From: Aliikangiella marina
GTDB lineage: Bacteria; Pseudomonadota; Gammaproteobacteria; Enterobacterales; Kangiellaceae
Direction: 5' to 3'
DNA length: 64,000 nt
Assembly: GCF_007004765.1 (NCBI RefSeq)
Contig: NZ_VIKR01000001.1
Span: forward strand, 186,001 to 250,000
Part shown: positions 45,398 through 55,308 of the stretch, piece by piece
How positions within the stretch are numbered: position 1 is the first letter of the stretch
How the letters are laid out: the number at the start of each line of letters is the position of its first letter
The notes under the pieces: model-generated
Told to the model about the DNA's origin: nothing
Database searches by the model: none
What the model saw: only the letters and a program-made list of their open reading frames with translations
Translations under genes and position numbers: made by a program

Positions 45398-45656
45398 ATA
45401 ATAAAACTTGCTGGTGCTGCTGGTTCGACAGTTGAGTTTGAAGTCTTAATCTCGTGCATTGATTTGATAAAACCAACTCGCGGTCGACATTCTTTCACTT
45501 ATTCCCTAACATCCTTATTCAGTCAGGTTTTTGATAATTATAGTGAATGATTGACGATTCGGCATTAAAATTGCGCCTGCCGGAGCATAGCAATCGCTCA
45601 GTGGTTTATACGTTAGTTAATCATGAGCCGTTTTAAAGAGTTTTGTATCTGAAGTA

Positions 45657-46187
45657 ATGAATCCCGAAAGCCAAAAATTGATTCAATTAGTAGAAGTATT
45701 CAACAATCTATTTTTAGAGTCTGAGAATACCCAACTGAAACCTGGCGCCGAAGAGCCTTTTTACCGAGCGGCTAAAGACGGTCGACCAGCAACGATTTTT
45801 TCGAGAAATGATTATTTCTCAAGTGCGCTCCATGAAATTGCCCACTGGTGTATCGCGGGCAAAAAGCGCCGCCAATTGGATGATTTTGGCTATTGGTATG
45901 CGCCGGAGGGAAGAACAGCCGAGCAACAGGTTGACTTCGAAGCGGTTGAGGTTAAACCTCAAGCAATAGAATGGGCGTTATCTTTGGCGGCAAACCATCA
46001 ATTTCACTATTCCGCGGACAATCTTAGCCAAGGAATCGACGCATCAATGACTTTCAAAGCTGCCGTACACCAACAACTAGTCAATTACCTCGAGGGACAA
46101 AGTTTACCGCCGAGAGCAAAATTACTATTTGATCGGATGTTGAGCGTGTTTAATCAGGATAACGCTGTGGAGTTACCTCATGTTTAA
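45657..46187 (+). CDS. epmC: Elongation factor P hydroxylase
   Basis: EpmC (YfcM) hydroxylates the lysyl-lysine of elongation factor P after EpmAB modification. The 176-residue protein has the motif HEIAHWCIAG with HExxH at 59-63, plus FGYWYAPEGRTAEQQ, both characteristic of the family. The gene for EF-P and for EpmA/EpmB are not in the window. The last 8 bp overlap the start of the next gene, so the two are coupled. Confidence 0.93.
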   Translation: MNPESQKLIQLVEVFNNLFLESENTQLKPGAEEPFYRAAKDGRPATIFSRNDYFSSALHEIAHWCIAGKKRRQLDDFGYWYAPEGRTAEQQVDFEAVEVKPQAIEWALSLAANHQFHYSADNLSQGIDASMTFKAAVHQQLVNYLEGQSLPPRAKLLFDRMLSVFNQDNAVELPHV

Positions 46188-47307
46188 TTTAGGTCTGATT
46201 ATTAATCCTTTTGCTGGAATCGGCGGACGAGTAGGCTTAAAAGGCAGCGACGGTGATGCGATCCGGGCCCAAGCACTCGCCATGGGGGCACCCAAGTTAG
46301 CCCCCTCAAAGGCTGGGATCTGTTTGGAGCAAATACTTGATTTAAAAAATGATTTTAAGGTCTTCACGGTTTCTGGCGAGATGGGAGAAAATCTTTGCGA
46401 ACAATTAGCGCTCAACTTTGAAGTCGTGGTAAACGCCAACGAGCCCTCGACTTTTGAGGATACAGAAAATGCGGTTAAAGCGCTAAATGCCCATGGTGTT
46501 GACTTGATATTGTTTGCTGGCGGTGATGGTACCGCACGAAATGTATTTCAAGCCGCTGATGAGTCTCAGATGGTGCTAGGGATCCCGGCAGGCGTAAAAA
46601 TCCATTCTGGGGTCTATGCGGTATCCCCTGAAGCTGCCGGTTTGTTGCTTCACGACATGATCACCGGAAAAGTTTTAAGCCTGGTCTCCAGTGATGTCAT
46701 GGACATCGATGAAGAAGCATTCAGAGGTGGCGTCGTAAAAGCTAAACGTTACGGTTACCTCAACGTGCCTGGGGCACTGGAATACATTCAAGCGGTAAAG
46801 TCTGGTGGTAAAGAAGTTGAAGAGTTAGTGCTAGATGACATTGCCGCAGAAGTTATCGAGTCGATGGAAGATGATGTTTATTACGTGATTGGTTCTGGCA
46901 GTACTTGTGCGGCTATCATGGCCCAATTGGGCCTCGACAATACGCTTCTCGGTTCAGATATTGTGTTTCAGGAAAAACTCTTTAAACAAGACGCCATTGA
47001 GAGTGATTTGCTTGAACTTATCGATTCTGGCGCAAAAGTTAAGTTTGTGATCACGGTAATTGGTGGTCAAGGACATATTCTTGGAAGAGGCAACCATCAA
47101 TTGAGTCCAGAGGTCATTCGACGAGCGGGTTGGGAAAATTTCGATATCGTTGCAACTAAAACAAAATTGAATGCACTCAGCGGACGACCGCTCCTTACCG
47201 ATACCGGTGATAGTGAACTGGATCACAGTTTACAAGGGAGCAAACGCGTAATTACGGGATACAGAGATTACGTTATTTGTCGGGTTGGCTTCGGCAATAA
47301 AGAATAG
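46180..47307 (+). CDS. ATP-NAD kinase-like protein
   Basis: A 375-residue protein of the NAD/diacylglycerol kinase superfamily, ATP-NAD kinase-like group (longer than NadK at about 290). It begins LGLIINPFAGIGGRVGLKG and has the catalytic GGDGT at 114-118; the GIPAGVKIHSGVYAVSPEAAG block follows. It probably phosphorylates NAD or a related molecule. Its reading frame overlaps the end of epmC by 8 bp. The next 670 bp hold the CsrB-like RNA and its activator box. Confidence 0.9.
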   Translation: MFNLGLIINPFAGIGGRVGLKGSDGDAIRAQALAMGAPKLAPSKAGICLEQILDLKNDFKVFTVSGEMGENLCEQLALNFEVVVNANEPSTFEDTENAVKALNAHGVDLILFAGGDGTARNVFQAADESQMVLGIPAGVKIHSGVYAVSPEAAGLLLHDMITGKVLSLVSSDVMDIDEEAFRGGVVKAKRYGYLNVPGALEYIQAVKSGGKEVEELVLDDIAAEVIESMEDDVYYVIGSGSTCAAIMAQLGLDNTLLGSDIVFQEKLFKQDAIESDLLELIDSGAKVKFVITVIGGQGHILGRGNHQLSPEVIRRAGWENFDIVATKTKLNALSGRPLLTDTGDSELDHSLQGSKRVITGYRDYVICRVGFGNKE

Positions 47308-47330
47308 TTTGGGATATTACCCCGAGGCTT

Positions 47331-47348
47331 TGTGAGATATTTCTTACA
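47331..47348 (+). promoter_or_regulatory. GacA/UvrY-type activator box
   Basis: TGTGAG-ATATTT-CTTACA matches the GacA/UvrY consensus (TGTAAG-N6-CTTACA; E. coli TGTGAGAGATCTCTTACA). It lies about 180 bp upstream of the inferred transcription start of the CsrB-like RNA, the spacing known for UvrY at csrB. Confidence 0.75.
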
Positions 47349-47495
47349 AAGCCGTGAGAGATTACCGAAAAAGCCCTCAGAAAATCTCCAGAAGAGAACT
47401 TTAAAATTTTCTAACTGATTGTTTATAAAGAATTAATTGTGATTAGACCTTCTGGGGTATAGGTCCGAAAGTAATAAATCAGTCATAAAAGTCGC

Positions 47496-47523
47496 TTGTT
47501 CGATAAGCGCTATTCCTTAAAAT
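47496..47523 (+). promoter_or_regulatory. Putative promoter of CsrB-like RNA
   Basis: TTGTTC and TAAAAT are separated by 16 bp just before the first hairpin. The start point is inferred near 47530. Confidence 0.5.
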
Positions 47524-47527
47524 AACA

Positions 47528-47802
47528 CTTGTCTTTAGGAAATAAGACAAGGAAACGCTGAAGGAACAGCAGCCGAAAGGATTTGGCAAAAAAGGAACTG
47601 GTTCACTGACGAACGTTAACAGTTAAAATGGAACTTGAAGGAAAGCAAAAGGATTTGTGGAGTAGGAATCGGTAAGCGGATTACCGGAAAAGGATTTATA
47701 AAGGATTGTTGGAGATTGAGGAACCATAAGGATTTGGTAACGGATTGTTCTAGGACAGATTGAAAAAGATTAGAAAAGGCAACTGAGAAGTTGCCTTTTT
47801 TA
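47528..47802 (+). ncRNA. csrB: CsrB/RsmZ-like CsrA-sequestering small RNA
   Basis: About 275 nt without coding potential contain 19 GGA motifs between 47538 and 47755. Several are presented in hairpin loops: a perfect 8-bp stem at 47528-47551 with loop TAGGAAAT, CGGTAA/TTACCG with loop GCGGA at 47670-47686, and ACCA/TGGT around AAGGAT at 47723-47738. It ends with an intrinsic terminator at 47776-47802. Such RNAs bind many CsrA dimers and relieve their repression. A GacA/UvrY-type box lies upstream and csrA itself is at 59901. Exact ends are inferred. Confidence 0.85.
47776..47802 (+). terminator. Terminator of CsrB-like RNA
   Basis: A perfect 9-bp stem (aaggcaact / agttgcctt) with loop gaga is followed by six T. 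Confidence 0.9.
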
Positions 47803-47978
47803 TTGCTTGTAAAAAAGGTTATCTGAATCGATTAAATATTATTCAAGTTACGCCAGATTTTAATTTTTTTATTTCTGCTATTGCATGTGGTATTTCTCTG
47901 CAACACAATACTCCCTCAAATTAAAAACGATAAACCGCAATTCGCACTCAAACCGTCCTCGTTGGAGCCTTCGTATTC

Positions 47979-50687
47979 ATGGCAATTAGTGTCAGTTATC
48001 AGGAATTAGCACCATTTCTAAGCGAACAGACGCTAATCCTGACGCCCAATGCGAGAACCCTCAGCGCTGTTAATGCCGGATTTGTAGAGTCACTTGAGGA
48101 AGGGCAGGTGGTTTATGCCCCCAAAGCTAACACCTTTCTGGGGTGGCAATCCCATTTGCTGGAGCAACTCTCTTTTCACTATCCGGTACCCAAGCTCATT
48201 AAAAGTCTAGAAATTAAAACTTGGCTAAAAAATCAGATTAGCGGCGATGAAAACTGGCTACTAACAAATGAATTAGGAGTCGCTGAAAAAGTTCTCGAGG
48301 CTTTTAGGGTAATGCGTCAATGGGATTGTCAATTGAGTGACTTGGGGCAACTAGAAACCGTTGAAAATCAATACTTTGCAAAGTGGATTGGTGAACTTGA
48401 AAGCTTTCTTGATGCCAATGATTTATTACCCGATTTTGCGCTGTGTAATTTTCTGTGCGAGCAAATCGATGATTTACAATCGTTGTTACCCTCTGAACTG
48501 CTCACAATTGGTTTCAATCAGTTGACACCTGCCGAACAAAAGCTACTCGATTTAGTGAGTCAAAAGTCTGTTCGCTGGCAAACTTTTTTCCCCAGTCAAA
48601 AGCCCGCATCAGCAACGCGAGTGGAGTGTGAGCAATTTAAGCAAGAGTTAGAGTTTGCAGCTGAATTGGCCAGTAAGCGAGTCGTTGATGCCCCTGATAA
48701 AACAATTGCGGTTGTGGTTAACCAACTGTCTAACCATATCGACCTTGTTCACCAATGTTTTAGTGACACCTTTCAACCTGACGAACACCTGCCATGGAAA
48801 CCGCTGGGTAAAACGGCTTATAACGTTTCTGCAGGTCAACCTATTGCCGAGTTTCCGCCGATATATGTTGCTCTGAGTATTTTGCAATTGAGTTCTAAAG
48901 GTTTAGACCTAACAACTCTACGGTTGCTGAAAACCACACCTTTCATTCATTGGGGGGATTACAGCAATCAAATCAGAAGCTTTTTACATGATCAAAGTTT
49001 GCTGGGGTATCGTCATTATTCGCTCGATAGGATTAGAAGTGCGATTGACTCTCATCCTGAGTGCGACAAACTAATTCAACTAAAAATTCGTCTAGATTCC
49101 ATTGAAAACAAACCGACTCAAGCTCGTCCGATGAGCGCCTGGGTTGATCTTTGGTTGTCTGAATTAAACGCCTGGAGATGGATGAACAATGAGACAGTCG
49201 ATAACAATCAGAATTTAATGAGTGAATTTTACGAGGCGCTAAAGTCGAGCGTTTCATTAGCAAGCGTTAACCCCAAGCCATCAAAGAGCGCCGCATTTGA
49301 GTACTTTCAACAAGTTTTGAAACAGTCAGCATTTCAAATGCCGAGTGATAGAACTAACCTTCACATACTAGGTATTTTAGAGGCGTCTGGATTAGTGTTT
49401 GACGAGCTAATTATGGTTGGCTTTGGCAGACATAACTGGCCCGCAAAATCTCAGCTTAATCCCTTCTTACCGGTCGCTTTTCAACAAGCCAATCACACGC
49501 CGGGTTCATCTGCAGAACGAGAATACGAATATACTCGAGACTTAAGTCAATCTTTACTTAACAGTGCAACCAACCTATGGGTTACTTACAGTAAAACCGA
49601 ACAAGACAGTCTAACGGGGGAATCCCCTTTATTTTCCCACCTTCCTGAGACAGACATAGCAGATTGGCTGTCACAGAAAGCCACTTACCAAGTGCAGTCA
49701 GATTACGAATGGACTTGCGACGAGAAAATTACCATTGACACTAAAGCGATTAAAGGTGGCGCCTATCTTTTAAGCTTTTATGCCGCTTGTCCTTTCAAGG
49801 GAATGAGTCAGTTTCAATTTGGGATTCGTCCAGCGCAACAAACTGAACTAGGTATTGAAGCGAAAATAAGAGGTGCATGGCTGCATCGCGCGTTGGAGTT
49901 GTTTTGGCGAGAAGTGAAAACTTCAAGTGCGCTTCAAGCGTTATCAACGGAGCATCGGCAAACACTGATCGAAAACGTATTAATCGAAGCAAAATCTGAA
50001 TTTGAAAAGCCATTGTATGCAAGTGCAAGTCCTGTCATTGTTGATTTGGAGTTTGAAAAACTAGCACGACAAATTGATGATTGGCTTGAAATCGATAGCC
50101 AATTTGGGGATTTCAAGGTCGCTACCGAAGTGGAAAAACAACTAACAATCGGACCTTTGGATTTTACTTTTAGGGTTGATCGAATTGATTATTTGAATGA
50201 TGGCTCTATCGCCATTATTGATTATAAAACGGGTAATGTAGACGTTAAGAAGTGGTTAGGCAAACGACCTGATGAGGCGCAAATGCCTGCGTATGTTTTA
50301 GCTTGTGAAGAAGAGAATGTTAATAGTCTCTCTTACGCAAAAATAAAAACAGGCGAAACGAAGCGGGTAGGGGTATGGTTTACACCTGAAAGCAATAGTC
50401 AGTCGAGCTTTGATTACCAGTTTTTAGAGATTACTGAAGATGGTCAAAAAGACAGGACTCGATATTTTCAAGCAAATCCCAATCTAGAATTGACCAGCGA
50501 CAGTTTGTCTGAACAATGGAGAGATAATTTACAACGGCTTGCTAACGCCATCGCAGAAGGCGTAATGCCCGTCTCTCCTAAATCGCGAAGTCAATCATGC
50601 CGATACTGCGACTTTTCTGATTTTTGCCGGATTAATGAATTCCAACCCGATGATGAAGCCGAGTTAGTAGTGGGCAGGGAGGATTGA
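47979..50687 (+). CDS. AddB-like PD-(D/E)XK nuclease/DNA repair protein
   Basis: The 902-residue protein resembles the AddB-type subunit of a helicase-nuclease, in the group annotated as probable DNA repair protein (TIGR03623). It lacks a Walker A motif. The C-terminal nuclease contains IDYKTG (Asp748, Lys750), and four Cys (Cys604, Cys874, Cys877, Cys883 in CRYCDFSDFC) are placed as in AddB iron-sulfur clusters. It processes double-strand breaks with the AddA-like partner, whose start overlaps or abuts its stop. The N-terminal helicase-like domain is degenerate, as in AddB. Confidence 0.87.
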   Translation: MAISVSYQELAPFLSEQTLILTPNARTLSAVNAGFVESLEEGQVVYAPKANTFLGWQSHLLEQLSFHYPVPKLIKSLEIKTWLKNQISGDENWLLTNELGVAEKVLEAFRVMRQWDCQLSDLGQLETVENQYFAKWIGELESFLDANDLLPDFALCNFLCEQIDDLQSLLPSELLTIGFNQLTPAEQKLLDLVSQKSVRWQTFFPSQKPASATRVECEQFKQELEFAAELASKRVVDAPDKTIAVVVNQLSNHIDLVHQCFSDTFQPDEHLPWKPLGKTAYNVSAGQPIAEFPPIYVALSILQLSSKGLDLTTLRLLKTTPFIHWGDYSNQIRSFLHDQSLLGYRHYSLDRIRSAIDSHPECDKLIQLKIRLDSIENKPTQARPMSAWVDLWLSELNAWRWMNNETVDNNQNLMSEFYEALKSSVSLASVNPKPSKSAAFEYFQQVLKQSAFQMPSDRTNLHILGILEASGLVFDELIMVGFGRHNWPAKSQLNPFLPVAFQQANHTPGSSAEREYEYTRDLSQSLLNSATNLWVTYSKTEQDSLTGESPLFSHLPETDIADWLSQKATYQVQSDYEWTCDEKITIDTKAIKGGAYLLSFYAACPFKGMSQFQFGIRPAQQTELGIEAKIRGAWLHRALELFWREVKTSSALQALSTEHRQTLIENVLIEAKSEFEKPLYASASPVIVDLEFEKLARQIDDWLEIDSQFGDFKVATEVEKQLTIGPLDFTFRVDRIDYLNDGSIAIIDYKTGNVDVKKWLGKRPDEAQMPAYVLACEEENVNSLSYAKIKTGETKRVGVWFTPESNSQSSFDYQFLEITEDGQKDRTRYFQANPNLELTSDSLSEQWRDNLQRLANAIAEGVMPVSPKSRSQSCRYCDFSDFCRINEFQPDDEAELVVGRED

Positions 50688-50689
50688 AT

Positions 50690-53600
50690 TTGAAGCAGAC
50701 TGTAATCGATCAAGAAACTCGCTATGAACTGCTTAATCCGCGCGGCTCGTTTATCGTTCAGGCACCCGCAGGTTCTGGAAAAACTGAACTGTTAACGCAA
50801 AGAATTTTAGCGTTGCTTGCGGTGGTCGATAAACCTGAAAATATCTTAGCAATTACGTTCACTCGGAAAGCGGCAGCAGAAATGCAGAACAGAGTTGTTG
50901 CTGCTTTACTCTTGGGGGCTCAGCCTGAGCCAGAAGCCGCTCACGAAAAATACCGCTGGAAGTTGGCACAAAAAGTATTACAAAGGGACAAACAATTAAG
51001 CTGGAATCTATTGGAAAATGCGTCTCGGCTTAACATTACAACTATCGATAGTTTGTCTGCAAGCCTCTCGAGTGCTTTGCCACTTTTATCACAAACGGGC
51101 GCATTACCGAAGATCGCAGAAAATGCGCATGCTTATTATTTAGAGGCTGCGGAAAATACCCTGCAAGCTATCGAAAGCGATGATCAAATTGCCGAAGATA
51201 TCATTCGTTTATTACGGCACAAAGATAATAATTTGTCGCAACTAACTGAACTACTGGCGCAATTATTAGCGAAACGCTTGCAATGGATGGCGAGTGTCAC
51301 AAGTGGCCACAGTGAGAGCCTTACGCAAGAACTATTAAATTCATTATCAATTGTTACCCAAGAAAGATTAGAAGCGCTATTTGAGTTGTTTCCCACTGAT
51401 ATCATTAGCGAGCTCCCCGAACTAATGAATCAAGCGGGAGAAGTGCTGCGTCTCAACAATAAAAGTGGCAAGCCTTTCCTAATTGAGGTTGAAAATATTG
51501 GACCTCTTAAAACGCCTACTGCTGCGGATATCAATATTTGGAAAGCTATCAGTGAGCTGTTTTTAAAGGCTGGAAATAAGCCTGAACTGCTAAGCAAATT
51601 TAATGTGAGTCATGGATTTCCGGCAGTCAATAAAAGCAATACAGAAAATGAAAATGCGCGCTATCAAAAGAATAAGAAGCAAGTAGAGGAAATCGCGGCG
51701 CAACTTTCGCAAGATAAAAGGCTCATTAATCTGTTATTTCAAATAAAAAAGCTCCCTGCAACGGACGAACAAGAAAGGAATCAGCAAGTACTAGCGTCAC
51801 TTGTCAAACTTTTACCTATTTCAGTCGCTCATTTGAAGCTTGTATTCAGTCGTTATAATGTTATCGATTTTTCTGAATTAGCGATTACTTCATTGCAGGC
51901 ACTTGGTCATGGGGATATGCCAAGTGATTTAGCGCTAGCGCTTGATTATCGTATAGAACATATTTTAATTGATGAATTTCAGGATACTTCAACGCCACAG
52001 ATCGAATTAATTAATTTATTAACCGCCGGCTGGGAACAGGATGAGCGAGGATTGATTAACCGAAGCTTGTTTCTCGTAGGCGATCCGATGCAGTCGATCT
52101 ATCGATTTAGAGATGCCAATGTCAGTTTGTTTATGAAAATTCGCGAGCAAGGTATTGGGTCCATTCGCTTAGCATTCAGGCAAGTTAAAGTGAACTTTCG
52201 TTCCAACGCAGTAATCGTTGATTGGGTTAATCAGCAATTTCAAGAAATTATGCCAACACAAGAAGACTTAACAGTGTCGGCAGTGAGTTATGCGCAATCA
52301 GTAGCCTTCAATCACAGAGCAACCGATAGTCAAGTCAACGCATTGTTAACTGTTGATGCGCAGGATCACTTCACTCAAGACCACAAGGTAATTGAATTAG
52401 TTAACAACCACCTTAAAGAAAATCAATCTCGAGAGTCTAAAAAGACCTTAGCGATACTCGGTAGAAGTAGAAATAATTTAAGTGAGATCATTCAACTTCT
52501 TAACCAACACAATATCGCGTTTCAAGCGCTAGAAATCGATCTACTGTCTCAGAAGATGATCGTGCGCGATTTAATGAGTCTTGCGTTTGCGCTACTAGAT
52601 CATTATGACGAGGTAAGTTGGGCGGCGTGCATGCGCTCGCCTTGGTTCGGTTTAAAACTTGATGATATTCGAAAAGTATTTGTCAATGGCGACAAAGCAT
52701 TACCCATCATTGAAAGAATTGAAGCTGAGCAGGCGTTTTTAAGCCAAGCATCGCAAGCACGATGCGCTAAGATTCTTCCACTGCTCGCAGAAACAATTAA
52801 CCAAAAAGGTTTTAAACCATTTCGTAAATGGTTGTATGGATGTTTTAAAGCAGTGGGCGGCCTTTATCAAATGGATTTTGACTCCGATTATGATGATTTA
52901 CTCGTTTGTCTGGACAAGCTGGCGGAGCTTCAAGCAGGCGGCGAACTGAATGATAGATTGTTGGTGGAAGAATCAATTAATCAGCTCTTTGCAGCACCTA
53001 ACCCGAGAGCAGATAGTCAGGTTCAAGTAATGACTATTCATAAATCTAAAGGTTTAGAGTTTGATACCGTGATACTGCCTAGACTTGATGCGACTGGTAG
53101 AAGCAGTGACCATGTTCTCCTCAAGTGGACAGAGGTTATCGGCAATAATGGAGAACCACATAATCTATTAGCTGTTTCAAAAGAAACCGGCCAAGAAAAT
53201 GATGGTGTTTACCAATATATCGCTTATCTAGACTCGGAAAAGTCTCGCTATGAAGATCAACGAGTTTTGTATGTTGCAGCGACAAGAGCGAAGTCGAATT
53301 TATATTTACTGGGTAACCTTGTTAGCGATAGCAAGACAGGGGAGATGAAACGACCACAAGCCTCGAGCTTTTTAGGTATGCTTTGGCAAGGGATTAAAGG
53401 GAACTATACAGAAATACCGCTGATTGCTGAACCAGTCGACCGGCAAGAAACCCCGTTATTTGAATCGCGAATGATAAAGCAAGTTAATCACCAGCGTATC
53501 CTTACGCAACCGATTGATGTTCAGGAGACTAACGCTTTCTCTAACCAAGAGACCGGGGTTGCGACTCCAGGTATTAAGGTCGAAGGCCATCAGCCTGTGT

Positions 53601-54130
53601 CGCAATTGGCTGCCGCAACCGGGAGAGTGTTACACAAACAGTTACAATGGTTGAGCGCACATTTTGATGACGAGTTTCAAGTTGATAATAGATGGCGAAG
53701 AATCATTTCATCGCAGCTTAAGAATGAATATTATTTTTCGAGTTCCGCCGAGCTAAATGACAGTGTAGAGAAGGTTGTTTTTGGAATTGAGAACATGCTG
53801 CAAGACGAGCTTGGCAAACAAATCCTGAGTAGTTCAAATAATGCTTATTCAGAAGTAGCTCTCCATAAAAAGTTAAATAGTGGTAGCTATTTGACTCGAA
53901 TTATTGACCGGACTTTTGTTAAAGATGATGTTCGTTGGATCGTTGATTACAAATCGTCTATACCCTCTAAAGAAGAAACGCTTGAGCAGTTTGTTACAAG
54001 AGAAAAGGCGGTTTATTTGGACCAGCTAACAGATTACTTTAAAATGTTTCAAAAGCTCGAGGACCGCAGCATCATTGCCGGACTTTATTTTCCAATGTTG
54101 GCTCACTTTGAACCGGTTTTAAGAAGCTAG
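50690..54130 (+). CDS. AddA-like UvrD-family helicase-nuclease
   Basis: This 1146-residue UvrD/AddA-type helicase has Walker A APAGSGKT (25-32), motif Ia with ITFTRKAAAEM, DEFQDTS (motif II), VGDPMQSIYRFR and the late motifs VMTIHKSKGLEFD and YVAATRAKSNLYLL. The C-terminus carries a PD-(D/E)XK nuclease (VDYKSS, Asp1086). It should unwind and degrade DNA ends with the AddB-like partner in recombination. I chose TTG at 50690, with GGAGG 7 bp upstream; a TTG at 50684 overlaps the previous stop but its spacing is only 1 bp. Confidence 0.92.
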   Translation: MKQTVIDQETRYELLNPRGSFIVQAPAGSGKTELLTQRILALLAVVDKPENILAITFTRKAAAEMQNRVVAALLLGAQPEPEAAHEKYRWKLAQKVLQRDKQLSWNLLENASRLNITTIDSLSASLSSALPLLSQTGALPKIAENAHAYYLEAAENTLQAIESDDQIAEDIIRLLRHKDNNLSQLTELLAQLLAKRLQWMASVTSGHSESLTQELLNSLSIVTQERLEALFELFPTDIISELPELMNQAGEVLRLNNKSGKPFLIEVENIGPLKTPTAADINIWKAISELFLKAGNKPELLSKFNVSHGFPAVNKSNTENENARYQKNKKQVEEIAAQLSQDKRLINLLFQIKKLPATDEQERNQQVLASLVKLLPISVAHLKLVFSRYNVIDFSELAITSLQALGHGDMPSDLALALDYRIEHILIDEFQDTSTPQIELINLLTAGWEQDERGLINRSLFLVGDPMQSIYRFRDANVSLFMKIREQGIGSIRLAFRQVKVNFRSNAVIVDWVNQQFQEIMPTQEDLTVSAVSYAQSVAFNHRATDSQVNALLTVDAQDHFTQDHKVIELVNNHLKENQSRESKKTLAILGRSRNNLSEIIQLLNQHNIAFQALEIDLLSQKMIVRDLMSLAFALLDHYDEVSWAACMRSPWFGLKLDDIRKVFVNGDKALPIIERIEAEQAFLSQASQARCAKILPLLAETINQKGFKPFRKWLYGCFKAVGGLYQMDFDSDYDDLLVCLDKLAELQAGGELNDRLLVEESINQLFAAPNPRADSQVQVMTIHKSKGLEFDTVILPRLDATGRSSDHVLLKWTEVIGNNGEPHNLLAVSKETGQENDGVYQYIAYLDSEKSRYEDQRVLYVAATRAKSNLYLLGNLVSDSKTGEMKRPQASSFLGMLWQGIKGNYTEIPLIAEPVDRQETPLFESRMIKQVNHQRILTQPIDVQETNAFSNQETGVATPGIKVEGHQPVSQLAAATGRVLHKQLQWLSAHFDDEFQVDNRWRRIISSQLKNEYYFSSSAELNDSVEKVVFGIENMLQDELGKQILSSSNNAYSEVALHKKLNSGSYLTRIIDRTFVKDDVRWIVDYKSSIPSKEETLEQFVTREKAVYLDQLTDYFKMFQKLEDRSIIAGLYFPMLAHFEPVLRS

Positions 54131-54162
54131 CATAAATTCGGCTTTGTTTTTTGAGGATGAGT

Positions 54163-54822
54163 ATGAGATTACTTTTTCGACTGATATTTTCGCTTGGGCT
54201 GCTAGTCGCAGTCGGCTTTGTTTGTTATCAGTATTTAGTTCAAACTGATTCTGAACTTGGTCGTCAGTTAGAAAGTATCTTTGGGGAGTTAGGCGGTCAA
54301 AAAGTCACCCCGGAAGAACGACAGGCTGCAGAATCTCGCTCAAAGACTGAATTACAAGTACCGGAAATTAATTCAAATGAAAATGCTGCGAGTCCAGAGA
54401 GAAAGGTGTTAAAGCTTTACCGCTGGAAGGATGATAATGGTAGAACGCAAGTTACTGACCAGCCGCCTGAAGACAAAGAGTTTAAAGTGATTACCTACCA
54501 AGATCCTAAAAATATAGCGTTGACTCCTCAAACATCGGTCAATACACCAAACTTCAATTATCAAGTACCTCATGCTAGTCAAACGGGCCAGTCGACCGCG
54601 CCAATTGCGACTAAACCGACACCGCTTCCGGTTCAGTGCCAAGTTAAAATGCGGGATGTAAAACGCCTGGAAAGGAAACTTGATAAAGCTGATGACGTGG
54701 TTGAAAGCATTTGGTTGCAAGACTATTGTTCAGCTTTGTCTGAGCTCATTCAAGATAGTTGTGTAGTGCCTAAAAGCGAGGTGAAGTACAACCGTTATTG
54801 TCCAGTCAGATTTAAGCGTTAA
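54163..54822 (+). CDS. DUF4124-domain membrane-anchored protein
   Basis: The 219-residue protein has one N-terminal hydrophobic anchor and a periplasmic DUF4124 segment (about 82-105: LYRWKDDNGRTQVTDQPPED), a small beta-rich domain common in gammaproteobacterial envelope proteins. The C-terminal 70 residues contain several Cys that may pair. Start chosen at ATG 54163 with AGGATG upstream rather than TTG 54151. It ends in a 4-bp convergent overlap with the next gene. Function unknown. Confidence 0.8.
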   Translation: MRLLFRLIFSLGLLVAVGFVCYQYLVQTDSELGRQLESIFGELGGQKVTPEERQAAESRSKTELQVPEINSNENAASPERKVLKLYRWKDDNGRTQVTDQPPEDKEFKVITYQDPKNIALTPQTSVNTPNFNYQVPHASQTGQSTAPIATKPTPLPVQCQVKMRDVKRLERKLDKADDVVESIWLQDYCSALSELIQDSCVVPKSEVKYNRYCPVRFKR

Positions 54823-55235
54823 AATAATTTTTTAAATTTTGCGCAGCCCCAAGGGGATATGGCTGTGATCAGTAATACAAAAAGCATTAAGTTACCGGTT
54901 AGGGGATTGAGCATTGGAATAATGTCGCTCCAGCTTCGATCTTGAGTAAGGTTAGCGAAAGTAAACTCAAAAGCTAAGGTCACGCCCAGCCACAAAGCGC
55001 CAATCGCTTTATAGGCGTTTTCCGGGATTTTTCCGTAGAATGTTATCGTTGAATAACAAATCAAGATTATCCAAGTGCACAAGATTAAGCCGCTCACTGG
55101 GAGTGCGATTGACTCACCGAGCAAAGGCTCCAAAAACTGCTCCCGAGCAAATCCATTCAGCATGGCGCCGATCAACAATAATATCCATACGGCAAGTGAT
55201 TTAAGTACTAACATCGGAATACTGCTTTTGGTCAA
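54819..55235 (-). CDS. Uncharacterised four-helix membrane protein
   Basis: A 138-residue integral membrane protein with four predicted hydrophobic helices and a basic C-terminus (KFKKLF). No family motif is recognised. It converges with the DUF4124 gene, overlapping by 4 bp. Coding likelihood is good from length and hydrophobicity; function is unknown. Confidence 0.65.
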   Translation of the reverse strand: MTKSSIPMLVLKSLAVWILLLIGAMLNGFAREQFLEPLLGESIALPVSGLILCTWIILICYSTITFYGKIPENAYKAIGALWLGVTLAFEFTFANLTQDRSWSDIIPMLNPLTGNLMLFVLLITAISPWGCAKFKKLF

Positions 55236-55308
55236 GTGTCAGTGGGTATTGGTATGATTGGTGACTGGTTAAAAAGCTTGTCATGGTGATTTGCTTGCAC
55301 ATCAACAG

